DNA of 39,779 nt from DAOTTI01 sp034437795 (GCA_034437795.1 DAOTTI010000046.1:1-39779); one strand, 5' to 3'; positions 15,285 to 23,995 are shown, counted from the first letter of the stretch. The notes: generated by a model from the sequence alone, not told the origin. A program made the numbers and translations.

Positions 15285-16721
15285 GTGGTAGACGGAACGG
15301 GACGTGCTCCGGCCTCAGGCCCCCGCGGGCACGTCCTACGTAGATGCCGTATCTGCGAAGCCGGCGAAGCGCCAGGGCGAAACAACCTATTCGGCGGCCA
15401 CGAGCCGGCGAAGGGGCGCACCACACGGCGGCGCCAGGTCCTGGCGGCCGCAGGGGGGGCGAGCGCCGTGGTTGTGGCCGCCTGCGCCACTGGTGGCGGG
15501 CAGCCGGCGCCGGCGGCCGGCGGGCCGAAGGTGGTGCGGGTGCTGACCCGCACGGACTACGATGGCCCGGCCTGGAGCGTCTTCAACGAGTCATCGCCAG
15601 ACGTACAGGTGCAGACGGAGCCGGGGCCGGACACCACGCGCGAGTACGGCGCCAAGCTGCTCGCCCTGGCGGCGGCGGGCTCGGCGCCGGACATCATGTA
15701 CACCCATCCCAACTTCTTCTCCAGCCTGGCCTCGATCAAGGCGCTGGCGGACATCGAACGGTTTGCTGCCAGGTCCCGCTTCGATCTGAAAGGGATCCAG
15801 CAGGAGCTCCTGGACTCCAATCGCTGGGACGGGGTGCTCTACTCCCTCCCCTACAGCGGGGTGGCGAACATCATCGTGTTCAACGCGGGGCAGTTCCAGA
15901 AGCGCGGCGTCGCCACGCCCCCGGAGCAGGCCCGCGCGGGCCGGTGGACGTGGGAGTCGTTCCGCGAGAGCCTGATCCGGCTCACCGTGCGGGCGCCGGG
16001 CCAGCCCCCTGAGGTGGGCATGCCGGAGCATTTCCGCGGCCTGCAATACATCTCGCAGTGGATCTTCGGCGCCGGCGGCCAGGTCTGGTCAAAGGACCTC
16101 AAGCGCTGCCTGCTGGACTCCAGGGAGGCCATGGGCGCGCTCGACTTCCTGGCGCAGCTCCACCACAAGGACCGCGTCAGCATCCAGCCGGACGAAGCGG
16201 CCGAGTTCGGCGGGAACATCCAGGAAGGATTCCCCACCGGCCGCGTGGCGCTGCGCTTCCGCGCCACGACGGAGCTCCACTTCTACCGCCAGATGGCCCA
16301 GGAAGGGGCGCGCCTGGGCGTGGCGCCGGTGCCGCGGGGCCCGGCCGGCACGACGCCGCGGGGGGCGGCGAATAGCTGGGGGATCTGGAGCCAGAGCCAG
16401 GCCCCGGACGCCGCCTGGAAGGCGATTACCGCCTGGCATGCCGACCCGGTGCTCAAGTTCGTGTATTCCAACCGGAACTGCTTCCCCGTCCGCCAGTCCC
16501 AGTTCGACCATCCGGCCTTCAAGGCGGCGCTCCTGCCGTGGGAGGACCTGGAGGTGGAGCGTGCGGCCCTGCGGGACGTGCGCATTATGGCGACCCCGGC
16601 GCGCTTTACCGAGATCGACGAGATCTGGTCCAGGCTCTGGGTGCAGGCGCGTGACGGCAAGAAGGCCATCAAGGACCTCATCGCGGAGTTCTTGCCGCAG
16701 GCGAACGCCCTGCTTACCTGA
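15285..16721 (+). CDS. ABC transporter extracellular sugar-binding lipoprotein (long N-terminal region)
   Basis: A family 1 solute-binding protein. Twin-arginine motif TTRRRQVLAAAGG is followed by a hydrophobic run and lipobox VVAAC, then KVVRVLTRTDYDG, YGAKLLALAAAGSAPDIMY, GVLYSLPYSGVANIIVFN and AWKAITAWHAD. The leader motif lies about 50 residues after the chosen start, which is unusually far. Only GTG 15285 (GGAGG 8 nt upstream) and ATG 15249 (no site) are in frame. Either the protein has a long n-region, a non-standard start is used, or an indel in this stretch has displaced the true start: a Met in another frame at 15344 lies closer. About 478 residues with the GTG start. No permease is adjacent. 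Confidence 0.85.
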   Translation: MVDGTGRAPASGPRGHVLRRCRICEAGEAPGRNNLFGGHEPAKGRTTRRRQVLAAAGGASAVVVAACATGGGQPAPAAGGPKVVRVLTRTDYDGPAWSVFNESSPDVQVQTEPGPDTTREYGAKLLALAAAGSAPDIMYTHPNFFSSLASIKALADIERFAARSRFDLKGIQQELLDSNRWDGVLYSLPYSGVANIIVFNAGQFQKRGVATPPEQARAGRWTWESFRESLIRLTVRAPGQPPEVGMPEHFRGLQYISQWIFGAGGQVWSKDLKRCLLDSREAMGALDFLAQLHHKDRVSIQPDEAAEFGGNIQEGFPTGRVALRFRATTELHFYRQMAQEGARLGVAPVPRGPAGTTPRGAANSWGIWSQSQAPDAAWKAITAWHADPVLKFVYSNRNCFPVRQSQFDHPAFKAALLPWEDLEVERAALRDVRIMATPARFTEIDEIWSRLWVQARDGKKAIKDLIAEFLPQANALLT

Positions 16722-16874
16722 GACCCGCCCGATGCTCGCCTGAGCCCTGAGCCCCGCGCAAGGAACCCTCGCCCGACCGGAGCGGCAGATCGCCTCGGAT
16801 GGCCATGCTCGCCCCAGCCGTGCGCCCTGGGGCACGGCCCCGAGCGCGGCGCCGGCCAGACCAGCGTGGAACGA

Positions 16875-16922
16875 GACCGGCCGGAAGACGAGGCGGTCGC
16901 TCCCCTCGTCTTCCGGCCGGTC
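16875..16922. terminator. perfect 19-bp inverted repeat between convergent genes
   Basis: Arms 16875-16893 (GACCGGCCGGAAGACGAGG) and 16904-16922 are exact reverse complements with a 10-nt loop. It lies between the ends of the sugar-binding protein (plus) and the aldehyde dehydrogenase (minus), the position of a bidirectional terminator. No T-run follows on either side, so termination may not follow the classical U-tract mechanism. Confidence 0.7.
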
Positions 16923-16993
16923 CATCTGCGCCTCCGTGCGCCCGGGCGTCAGGACGCCGGAGGCTTACAGGTCGATAGACCCTGCGACACCAG

Positions 16994-18502
16994 CTAGAAC
17001 CCGATGGAGATGGCCTTCACCTCGAGGAACTCGTTGATCCCTTCGGAGCCGTTCTCGCGCCCCAGGCCGGACTCCTTGTAGCCGCCGAACGGGATATGCG
17101 GGCCGGTGGGCAGCGGGTCGTTCACGCCCACGATGCCGTACTCCAGCCCCTCGGCCACCTTGAAGATACGCCCGATGTCGCGGGCAAAGAAGTAGGCGGC
17201 CAGGCCGTACGGCGTGTCGTTGGCCATCCGGATGGCCTCTTCGTCGGTATCAAACTCCATGATCGGCAGCACGGGACCGAAGGTCTCCTCATGCATCACC
17301 AGCATGTCCGGCCGGGCGTTGCCGATGACCGTGGGCTCGTAGAACCAGCCGTGCAGCCGGCCGTCGCCCTTCCCATCGGAGTCCGGCGTGCAGTAGGGCC
17401 GGCCACCGGCCAGAATGGTGCCCCCCTTGGCCACCGCGTCCTTGACGTGCTCCTCCACCTTCCGGAAGCCGCGCTCGTCGATCAGCGGGCCCACCTGCGT
17501 CTCCGGGTCAAGGCCGTTGCCCACCTTCAACTGGCGGGTCAGCTCCGCGACCTTCTGAGCGAAGGGCGCCGCGATCGAGCGCTGGACGTAGACGCGGTTG
17601 GTGCAGATGCAGGTCTGCCCCGCGTTGCGGAACCGGCTGGTGACCACCGCAGCCGCCGCCTTGTCCAGGTCCGCGTCGTCGAAGACGATGAACGGGGCGT
17701 GGCCGCCCAGCTCCAGCGAGACGCGCTTGACTGTGCCGGCGCACTTGGCCAGGAGCTGCTTACCGACCTCGGTCGAGCCGGTGAAGGTCAGCTTGCGCAC
17801 CAGCGGATTGGTGGCCATCTCGTCGCCCATCTCCGCGGAGTTGGTCCCCGTGACGAGATTGACGACGCCCTTCGGGAAGCCCACCTCTTCGAAGATCTTG
17901 AAGATGGCCACCGCCACCAGGGGCGTGGCGCGGGCCGGGCGCAGGATGGCGGTGCAGCCAGCGGCCAGCGCCGGGCCGAGCTTGCGGGTGACCATGCTGG
18001 TGGGGAAGTTCCAGGGGGTAATGGCCGCCACCACTCCTACCGGCTGCTTGATGGTCAGCACCCGCCGGTCCGGCGCGGCAGACGGCACGACCTCGCCGTA
18101 GACGCGGCGCGCCTCTTCGGCGTTCCACTGGAGGAAGGCCGCCGCTACCTGGGTCTCCACCCGGCTTTCCGCCAGCGGCTTCCCGTTCTCCATCGTCAGC
18201 AGGCGCGAAAGCTCCTCCAGGCGCTCGTTCATCAGGGCTGCGGCCCTGGAGAGGAGCTGCGCCCGCTCCACGGCCGGGCGCGTGCTCCAGGCGGGAAAGG
18301 CCGCGTGCGCCGCCTCGATGGCCTCGCGCACCTCCTCGCGCCCGCCGTCGGCGCAGCGCGCCAGCAGCTCGCCCGTGGCGGGGTTCCGGACCTCAAAGGT
18401 CCGCCCGCTCTTGGCCGGGCGCCACTCGCCGTTGATGAACAGCCCGTGCTCAACGACCGTTCCCGCTCCAGGGGCGGCCGGCCGCGTTAAGGTTGTCGCC
18501 AT
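16994..18502 (-). CDS. gabD: NAD(P)-dependent aldehyde dehydrogenase, succinate-semialdehyde dehydrogenase type
   Basis: 502 residues, closely matching the GabD pattern: TIKQPVGVVAAITPWNFP, TFTGSTEVGKQLL, general base E264 in ELGG, and catalytic C298 in RNAGQTCICTNR. C300 forms the C-x-C pair that acts as a redox switch in some SSADHs. EETFGPVLPI and ENGSEGINEFLEVKAISIGF are at the C-terminal side. The cofactor-contacting Lys of the usual LKPA motif is Arg188 here (ILRPA), an oddity. Related enzymes oxidise alpha-ketoglutarate semialdehyde in sugar-acid pathways, which would fit the uronate-dehydrogenase-like gene, so the substrate is open. ATG 18502 has GGGAGG 8 nt upstream. It ends at the hairpin at 16875-16922. 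Confidence 0.88.
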   Translation of the reverse strand: MATTLTRPAAPGAGTVVEHGLFINGEWRPAKSGRTFEVRNPATGELLARCADGGREEVREAIEAAHAAFPAWSTRPAVERAQLLSRAAALMNERLEELSRLLTMENGKPLAESRVETQVAAAFLQWNAEEARRVYGEVVPSAAPDRRVLTIKQPVGVVAAITPWNFPTSMVTRKLGPALAAGCTAILRPARATPLVAVAIFKIFEEVGFPKGVVNLVTGTNSAEMGDEMATNPLVRKLTFTGSTEVGKQLLAKCAGTVKRVSLELGGHAPFIVFDDADLDKAAAAVVTSRFRNAGQTCICTNRVYVQRSIAAPFAQKVAELTRQLKVGNGLDPETQVGPLIDERGFRKVEEHVKDAVAKGGTILAGGRPYCTPDSDGKGDGRLHGWFYEPTVIGNARPDMLVMHEETFGPVLPIMEFDTDEEAIRMANDTPYGLAAYFFARDIGRIFKVAEGLEYGIVGVNDPLPTGPHIPFGGYKESGLGRENGSEGINEFLEVKAISIGF

Positions 18503-18867
18503 AATCCATCCTCCCTGCACGCGTCAAAGGTGACGCGGGTGTACCACGTAACCGTCGCTTCGTCCGGTTGATCTATCTGCCACGGGGAAGTCTATCACCC
18601 GGCGGGCGCCACTGTCGGGCCGGCGCCGCCTGCGCCTGGCCGGCGCAACGCCTCCGGCAGCCTGCGCTCCTGGCCGCGGGGCGGGTTCCTGCCGCGCCAG
18701 CCCGGTCCAGGGCGCCGGCGCTTCGCCCATCCGGCCATGTCGGGGCCCTTGCGATCCGTTGACCCGTTTCGCCCATGGAGAGCCTAACCGCCGGCCCGCC
18801 GGCGGGGGCTGCGCACAGCGGCGGCCCACCTCCTGGTCGTCCTCGCCCGGTCCCTGCCCTGCGGGGT
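18503..18867. other. divergent intergenic region, no gene supported
   Basis: It separates the divergent aldehyde dehydrogenase and SLOG genes. It is GC-rich with scattered CCGGCG words. I see no convincing promoter, hairpin or open frame with a ribosome site. Confidence 0.4.
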
Positions 18868-19242
18868 ATGCTCTCTCCGTCAGCTATGGCAGGTGGCCGG
18901 CGCCTGGCCGTCGTCGTCTCGCGCGACTTCGTCGATGCGGAGCAGATCCGTGACTTCGTGCGTGCCCTGCCGGCGGATACGGTGGTGATCACCGGCGGGT
19001 CCCGACGCACCGACCGGATCGCCGCCGACGAAGCGCAGGCCCGCGGCCTGGCTATCGTGACGGTCGCCGCCGATCGCGATCCCGCTCAGGGTTCCCCCGG
19101 CTTCCGATTGAACCGCGCCATCATCCGGCACGCCGACCGCGTGGTGGCGTTCTGGTCCGGCAAGCGCGACCACGTCTACCAGGCGATGAACCTGGCCCGC
19201 GAGCAGGGCGTACCGGTGGAGATCCGCCTGGCGCGCCCCTAA
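18868..19242 (+). CDS. small SLOG/YspA-like (DUF2493-type) protein
   Basis: About 124 residues with the DUF2493/SLOG layout: RLAVVVSRDFVDAEQIRDFV, then TVVITGGSRRTDRIAADEA with the glycine-rich nucleotide loop, RGLAIVTVAADRD, FRLNRAIIRHADRVVAFWSG and a final strand. SLOG proteins bind nucleotide-derived ligands and some act in stress or conflict systems, but no partner effector is next to it. The acidic residue of the typical GGAxGAD motif is retained in RRTDR. The start is uncertain: ATG 18868 (GGGG upstream) or ATG 18886. It is followed directly by the repeat array at 19296. Confidence 0.75.
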   Translation: MLSPSAMAGGRRLAVVVSRDFVDAEQIRDFVRALPADTVVITGGSRRTDRIAADEAQARGLAIVTVAADRDPAQGSPGFRLNRAIIRHADRVVAFWSGKRDHVYQAMNLAREQGVPVEIRLARP

Positions 19243-19295
19243 CGACCACGGTCGAGACGACGCCGATCCACGCCAATTGCCCTCACTGCCACCAG

Positions 19296-19585
19296 CCCGG
19301 ATCCTCCATGCGGGGGGCTTTACGGTCTTTGATGGCGGCCCGTCCCCCCATGGTGCCCCGGATCCTCCATGCGCGGGGCTTCACGGCTGGCAGCACTCAA
19401 GGAGGCCTTTCCCCAGACCCGGATCGTCCATGCGCGGGGCTTCACGTCGGCGGGGCTTCACGTCGACTGAGCGTTTCATCCGTTACGCGCGCCGCCGGCT
19501 TCTCTATACACGGGGTCTTCACGGCGAGCGCAGGCCCTGGCGCACCAGCGTGTCCCCGGGTTCTCCATGCGTGGGGGCCCTCACC
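19296..19585. repeat. CRISPR-like array: five degenerate 30-bp repeats, period 61 bp
   Basis: Repeats are at 19296-19325, 19357-19386, 19418-19447, 19494-19524 and 19555-19585. The core is GGATCCTCCATGCGCGGGG followed by CTTCACGG. The first three differ from each other at only one to three positions; the last two are more decayed. Intervening sequences are 31, 31, 46 and 30 bp and unlike one another; the 46-bp one contains a 16-bp tandem copy of CGGGGCTTCACGTCGG, so the underlying spacing is 30-31. Repeat length, spacer length and unique spacers match CRISPR geometry, but no cas gene is in the window and the spacers cannot be traced here. The last two units lie inside the C-terminal open frame of the glycosyltransferase on the other strand. 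It could instead be a decayed direct-repeat family. Confidence 0.75.
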
Positions 19586-21747
19586 CTCACCCAAAGGGAC
19601 AGGGAACTGATCGCTGGCAGTGAAGAAGGAGCCCTGACCCTAGCCCTCTCCCATTGGGAGAGGGGACCGCCGGCAGCAAGAACCTCCTCCCCCGTTGGGA
19701 TGTGGTCAGGGGGAACGCTTGCAACTCGGCCCCCGCTACTCGGCTCTCGCCACTCGCCACTCCCTCCCCTCGTCCGGGCGCGGCTCACCGCCACGGCAGG
19801 GCCGCCAGCGCCGGTGCGGCGCCGCCCATTGCCGCAGCCGGCACGGGCGGGAGCCCGCGCGCCATCTCCGGCCCCCGCTCGGGTGCGGCCATAGCCCGGC
19901 ACCGTCACGAAGAGGTAGTAGACCAGCCGGTGCCGCGTCTGTGCCCCCACGGGCCGGAACTGGATGCCCAACCGCCACTGCCCGTCGGGGGCGGGCGTGT
20001 GGTGCACGACGTCGCCCTCGACCGCCAGCGGGCCATCCGGCAGGAGCAACGTGATCCCGACGGGGGAGGCCTCGCGCTGCGGCAGATAGTGGCTCAGGGG
20101 CAGCGGGCCGGGCAGGCGGACGCTCGCTCCCTGGCGCGTCAGATCTTCGGCGGTCGCTGCGGCCGACCAGCCCCCGCCGTCCGCCACCAGCGCGGGGATA
20201 CGGATCGGCATCCGAAACTCGCGCCGGTGGTAGCGCCGGCGCAGGACGTCGTGGACGCCAAGCAGGAGCAGGGTGGCGTTCCAGATGGCCCAGAAGACGG
20301 TCACCACGACCACGTCACGGCTGCGGCCCGTGGACGCCAGCTCGCGTAGCACGCCGGCCATCCCCAGCGCGACGGCCAGGCCGACCACGGCCAGGGCTGC
20401 GAGGTGGGGGGCCAGCAGCCGGCGCTCCAGGGCACGCACGCCCTCGCTGGTCTCCTTGGGGGTCACGCGGAAGCGCAGGGGGCGCGGCCAGAAGAGCGCG
20501 GTGGAGGCCCACAGGAAGGTGAACATCTTCAGCAGGTTGTACTGCTCTACGGCCAGGTAGCGGAAGTGGCCGCGCCCCAGCGCCACGTTGGCCAGCTGGC
20601 CCAGGCAAAAGTACGGCAGCCAGTGGGCCAGGAAGTCCCATGCCTCCACCCGCAGGGGCAGCACGCCCGTGAGCAGGATCGCCACCGGCGCGAGCAGGTA
20701 GATCAGCTTCTGGTAGGCGTCGAAGTACGTCGCCATGGAGGCGAAGTAGTTCAGGCGCTGCGCCAGCGTCAGGCCGCGGATCCACAGCGGGTTCTCTCGC
20801 GAGCGCAGGAGCTGCATCGCCCCCTGCGCCCAGCGCAGGCGCTGCACGGCGAAGGCATGCAACGTCTGCGGGGCGATGCCGTAGGCGAGCACTTCGTTGT
20901 GGTAGACCGTCTTCCAGCCGCGGGCGTGCAGCCGGATGGAGGTGTGAATGTCCTCCGTGATCGTCTCCACGGCGACCCCGCCCACCGATTCCAGCGCCGC
21001 CCGCCGGATGACCGACGGGCTCCCGCACCAGAAGGCGGCGTTCCAGCGGTTCTTGGCCGGCTGGATCAGGCGATAGAACAGGGACTGCTCGTGCCACACC
21101 GCCGCGCCGGCGCCCGCGCCGCCGGACGAGGCCCCGGGGCGGTGCTGCACCGAATCCAGATTGAAGAACTCCTGCGGGAGCTGCACCAGCGCCACCCGCT
21201 CGTCGGCGAAGTAGCCCAGCGTGCGGTCGAGGAAGTTCGGCTGTGGCACCGTATCGGCGTCCAGGATGGCGATGAAGTCGCCCGACGTGCGGGGGAGGGC
21301 GGCGTTCAGGTTGCCGGCCTTGGCGTGCCGGTTATCCGGCCGCGTCAGGTATTGGCAGCCCAGGCGAGCCGCCAGCGCCGCCACCTCCGCGCGCCGCCCG
21401 TCGTCCAGCACGTAGGTCGTGTGCGGGTAGGTGATAGCCTGGCACCCCACGAGCGTCGCTTCCAGGATGCTCAGGGGCTCATTGTAGGTGGGCACGTAGA
21501 CGTCGACGCGCAGGCCGGGGACGAGCCGGAAGGGAGCCCGGCGTGCGGGGTCCCAAGTCATGAAGCCGAACAGGAAGGCGTTGATCAGCCCCTGGGCCTC
21601 GGCGGCGAGCAGGACGATTGAGAACGCCAGCGCCTCGGGATTGAGTGTGGCGGTCAGGCGCCACCAGAAGTAATACAGGAGATAGGTGCCGGCGGCGACG
21701 GCAATGGTACGGGCGACGCCCGGCCGGTAGAGTACTGGAAGCGCCAT
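19519..21747 (-). CDS. membrane glycosyltransferase 2, BcsA-like, with C-terminal PilZ domain
   Basis: A cellulose-synthase-type processive glycosyltransferase. Two N-terminal membrane helices are followed by the GT-A domain with VDVYVPTYNEP, DDG (115-117), DAD (163-165), TED (264-266) and the processivity motif QRLRW (302-306). Further membrane helices follow, then a PilZ domain with the RREFR c-di-GMP-type arginines and DLTRQGASVRL. It probably makes a beta-glucan or related exopolysaccharide under c-di-GMP control. No BcsB, BcsC or BcsZ partner is nearby. The recognisable protein ends about residue 620 (near 19889). The remaining 122 residues translate repeats A6 and A7 and two units of the 61-bp array, so the natural stop seems to have been lost. 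The start is uncertain (ATG 21747 or 21861). Confidence 0.88.
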   Translation of the reverse strand: MALPVLYRPGVARTIAVAAGTYLLYYFWWRLTATLNPEALAFSIVLLAAEAQGLINAFLFGFMTWDPARRAPFRLVPGLRVDVYVPTYNEPLSILEATLVGCQAITYPHTTYVLDDGRRAEVAALAARLGCQYLTRPDNRHAKAGNLNAALPRTSGDFIAILDADTVPQPNFLDRTLGYFADERVALVQLPQEFFNLDSVQHRPGASSGGAGAGAAVWHEQSLFYRLIQPAKNRWNAAFWCGSPSVIRRAALESVGGVAVETITEDIHTSIRLHARGWKTVYHNEVLAYGIAPQTLHAFAVQRLRWAQGAMQLLRSRENPLWIRGLTLAQRLNYFASMATYFDAYQKLIYLLAPVAILLTGVLPLRVEAWDFLAHWLPYFCLGQLANVALGRGHFRYLAVEQYNLLKMFTFLWASTALFWPRPLRFRVTPKETSEGVRALERRLLAPHLAALAVVGLAVALGMAGVLRELASTGRSRDVVVVTVFWAIWNATLLLLGVHDVLRRRYHRREFRMPIRIPALVADGGGWSAAATAEDLTRQGASVRLPGPLPLSHYLPQREASPVGITLLLPDGPLAVEGDVVHHTPAPDGQWRLGIQFRPVGAQTRHRLVYYLFVTVPGYGRTRAGAGDGARAPARAGCGNGRRRTGAGGPAVAVSRARTRGGSGEWREPSSGGRVASVPPDHIPTGEEVLAAGGPLSQWERARVRAPSSLPAISSLSLWVRVRAPTHGEPGDTLVRQGLRSP
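19578..19610. repeat. dispersed GGGAGAGGG-type repeat, copy A6
   Basis: CCCTCACCCTCACCCAAAGG then GACAGGGAACTG, directly fused to the last unit of the 61-bp array and lying within the glycosyltransferase tail on the minus strand. Confidence 0.65.
19631..19666. repeat. dispersed GGGAGAGGG-type repeat, copy A7
   Basis: GCCCTGACCCTAGCCCTCTC then CCATTGGGAGAGGGG; the hairpin CCCTCTCCCATTGGGAGAGG is clear. On the minus strand it is translated in the glycosyltransferase tail as PLSQWERARVRA. Confidence 0.75.
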
Positions 21748-21914
21748 CCTCGCTGCTGGGGCCCCGGCATCCGCCGAGCCCTTGCCGGCGTGGCCAGCGG
21801 TACGGGCGGCTGCCCGCGTCTCCGGCCAGGCGCAGCTCCGGCGTCGGCGCAGGACCAGCATACAGCGGCGCCGCGGCCGCAGCTATGAGGTTTTCCCTGG
21901 CGCTGCGCGGCGGA

Positions 21915-21955
21915 ACCCTCACCCTCGCCCTTACCCGCAGGGAGAGGAGACGGGT
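21915..21955. repeat. dispersed GGGAGAGGG-type repeat, copy A8
   Basis: ACCCTCACCCTCGCCCTTAC then CCGCAGGGAGAGGAGACGGG, in the gap between the glycosyltransferase and the first esterase. Confidence 0.65.
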
Positions 21956-22012
21956 CCCAGCCGGGCGCCGCGCGGCCCGAGCATGGACCGGCGGGAGGAT
22001 CAGGTAGGGAGA

Positions 22013-23995
22013 TCAGCGGGTGAGCGGTACGCCCAGCCTCTGGAAGGCGGCGTTGTAGAAGGGCAGGTACTCCCACAGGTGGTCGCCCCAGTACCAGCCG
22101 TCATGCTCGCCGGCATAGACGCGCCACTCGTGGGCCCAGCCACGCTCCAGCAGGGCCTGGTGCAGGGTCTCGGCGGCGCTGCGCCAGAAGTCATCCTGCC
22201 CCACGTCGATCCAGATCAACGGCGGATTGGCCACCTGGCTCTGGCGGACCAGGCTGATGGGGTCGCGGCGGGCGAAGCCGGCCTCGCCCCCGAAGTAGGC
22301 CGGCGCCGAGTCGGCCCCGCGCAGCGACGGGCTGTGGGCGCCGGCGACGCCGAAGACCTCCGGATAGTTGAGGGCCAGCTGCAGGGCGCCGTGCCCGCCC
22401 ATGGAGAGGCCCCCGATGGCCCGCGCCTCGCGTCTGGGGAGGGTACGGTAGGTGGCGTCGACGTGCGCCACCAGGTCACGGGCCACGTAGTCCGCCCAGA
22501 GCGTGCCTCCATCCTGGTTCATCCAGTAGCCTAGCCCGCCCTGGGGCATGACGATGATCACGTCGGCGAGCTTACCGTCGGTGTAGAGCTGGTTGGCCAC
22601 CTCTTCCACGCCGTAGCCTGACCATTCGTCGTAGCGGCCGCTCAGGCCGTGGAGCAGATAGATGACTGGAAAGCGCTGGCCGGTCTTCTCCGCCCCGTCA
22701 TAGCTGGGCGGCAGGTAGATGCGGTAGGGCATGGTCCGCCCCAGCGCCGTGCTATAGAAGCTGCGGTCCAGCGAGACGCCGCCGGGCATGCGCCAGTGGG
22801 GCGCGTTCTGGGGCAGGGTGGCGATGATCCGGTCCGGCACGTAGATGAGGTCGTCGGCGCTCAGGCCGCGATCCGCCACCCACTTCCAGTCGGGGATCTT
22901 GCGCAGGCTCAGCCGGTCGACATGGTACACGTCGGGCGCCGCCCCCTTGAGCAGCAGGTCGTTGGCCAGCAGGGGCGGGATGGTCTGGAGCACGGGCGCT
23001 TCCAGGAGGCGAGCGCTGCCAGCGCCGTCCGGCGGCGTGCGGAGCCACTCACGGCGCCCGCCGGCCAGGCGGAAAAGCGCGCCACCGGGGTCGGAACGGA
23101 CCAGCATCCCCTCGCGAAGCTCCGGCAGCGCGGGCCCTTCAGGGATGGCGGCCAGCGCGCCCGGGCCGGCCGGCCTGGCCGTTTCGGGCGCGTAACCCAG
23201 CAGGCGCAGGGTCTCTAGATCCGGCACGCGGCGCCGCTCTGCCCCGTGGAGAGCGTAGATGGCGCCAGCGTCGTCACGGAGCAAGAGCGGGCTGAGCGAG
23301 TCCGCCGGCTGCACGGTCAGGTCATACACCAGGAGCGTCTCATCCGCGCCCGCGCGGCGGGTGCTCACCGGCACGGTCACGTCGTCCTCGCCGGGCGCTA
23401 GCGTGCCGGTGCGGCTGCGCACCTCCAGGCGGTAGCGCCCGGGGCGGGGCGGGGCGAAGACCAGGTCCAGCACGGCGTATTGGCGCATGCGCCCGCCGAA
23501 CAGGGCCGGCACGCCGCCGTGCACGTACGCCGCCAGCCCTGAGACGGACACGCCATCGACGGTAATCGAGGTCTGGTTGGGATTCAGCTCGCCGCTCTCG
23601 CTCGCGTCAGCCAGGAGATAGATAGGCAGGCCGCCCGGCACGGTGGCCTCCCACACGCGCCGAGACGACGGCGCCTCCGATCCATCCAGCCAGGGGGCCA
23701 CGGGCAGCTGGTAGACGCCCCGGCCGGCGATCGTGCCCTGCTGGCGCGCGAAGTAGGTGAGGGCGTCCATCGCCAGGTCACGGCGAGCGCCGGCGTCGAA
23801 CGGGGCCTCGTTGGGAGGCAGGAGCTGCAGGCCCCCCGCGGCGGCCGGCGCCGCGCCCGGCGGGCCGGCCAGGCCCTCGGCCCGCGCGCTGTGCGGAAAG
23901 GGAGCCAGCGCTGCGAGCAGAGCGCTGGCCAGGCCGGCCAGGAGGCCGAGGCGTAGCAGCCACCGGCCAGCGATTGTGACGCCGTTCACAATCAT
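22013..23995 (-). CDS. secreted multidomain esterase (esterase D/PF00756 family)
   Basis: About 660 residues. An N-terminal hydrophobic segment (GRWLLRLGLLAGLASALLAA) with an Ala-rich cleavage region suggests export. A middle part carries several short modules of the type RRRVPDLETLRLLGY and LRKIPDWKWVADRGLSADDL, common in exported proteins of Chloroflexota. The last 240 residues form an alpha/beta-hydrolase of the S-formylglutathione hydrolase/feruloyl esterase family: FPVIYLLHGLSG, the nucleophile elbow GGLSMGGHGA and the His in GEHDGWYWG. It may release acyl groups from polysaccharides; substrate is not known. It lies 150 nt after its paralogue at 24146 on the same strand and shares a near-identical 164-bp stretch with it. 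ATG 23995 is preferred; its ribosome site is weak. Confidence 0.85.
   Translation of the reverse strand: MIVNGVTIAGRWLLRLGLLAGLASALLAALAPFPHSARAEGLAGPPGAAPAAAGGLQLLPPNEAPFDAGARRDLAMDALTYFARQQGTIAGRGVYQLPVAPWLDGSEAPSSRRVWEATVPGGLPIYLLADASESGELNPNQTSITVDGVSVSGLAAYVHGGVPALFGGRMRQYAVLDLVFAPPRPGRYRLEVRSRTGTLAPGEDDVTVPVSTRRAGADETLLVYDLTVQPADSLSPLLLRDDAGAIYALHGAERRRVPDLETLRLLGYAPETARPAGPGALAAIPEGPALPELREGMLVRSDPGGALFRLAGGRREWLRTPPDGAGSARLLEAPVLQTIPPLLANDLLLKGAAPDVYHVDRLSLRKIPDWKWVADRGLSADDLIYVPDRIIATLPQNAPHWRMPGGVSLDRSFYSTALGRTMPYRIYLPPSYDGAEKTGQRFPVIYLLHGLSGRYDEWSGYGVEEVANQLYTDGKLADVIIVMPQGGLGYWMNQDGGTLWADYVARDLVAHVDATYRTLPRREARAIGGLSMGGHGALQLALNYPEVFGVAGAHSPSLRGADSAPAYFGGEAGFARRDPISLVRQSQVANPPLIWIDVGQDDFWRSAAETLHQALLERGWAHEWRVYAGEHDGWYWGDHLWEYLPFYNAAFQRLGVPLTR
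22329..22492. repeat. 164-bp patch 97% identical to 24474-24637
   Basis: By eye only five substitutions and no indels separate this stretch from 24474-24637. Both encode the DYVARDLVAHVDATYRTLPR to GVAGAHSP region around the catalytic Ser. Similarity falls sharply outside the patch. Confidence 0.85.

Noticed and set aside
17096..18490. 464-codon plus-strand open frame opposite the aldehyde dehydrogenase
   Set aside because: Shadow of the dehydrogenase codons, without a ribosome site or recognisable motifs.
20404..21621. 405-codon plus-strand open frame opposite the glycosyltransferase
   Set aside because: Antisense shadow; all conserved motifs are on the minus strand.
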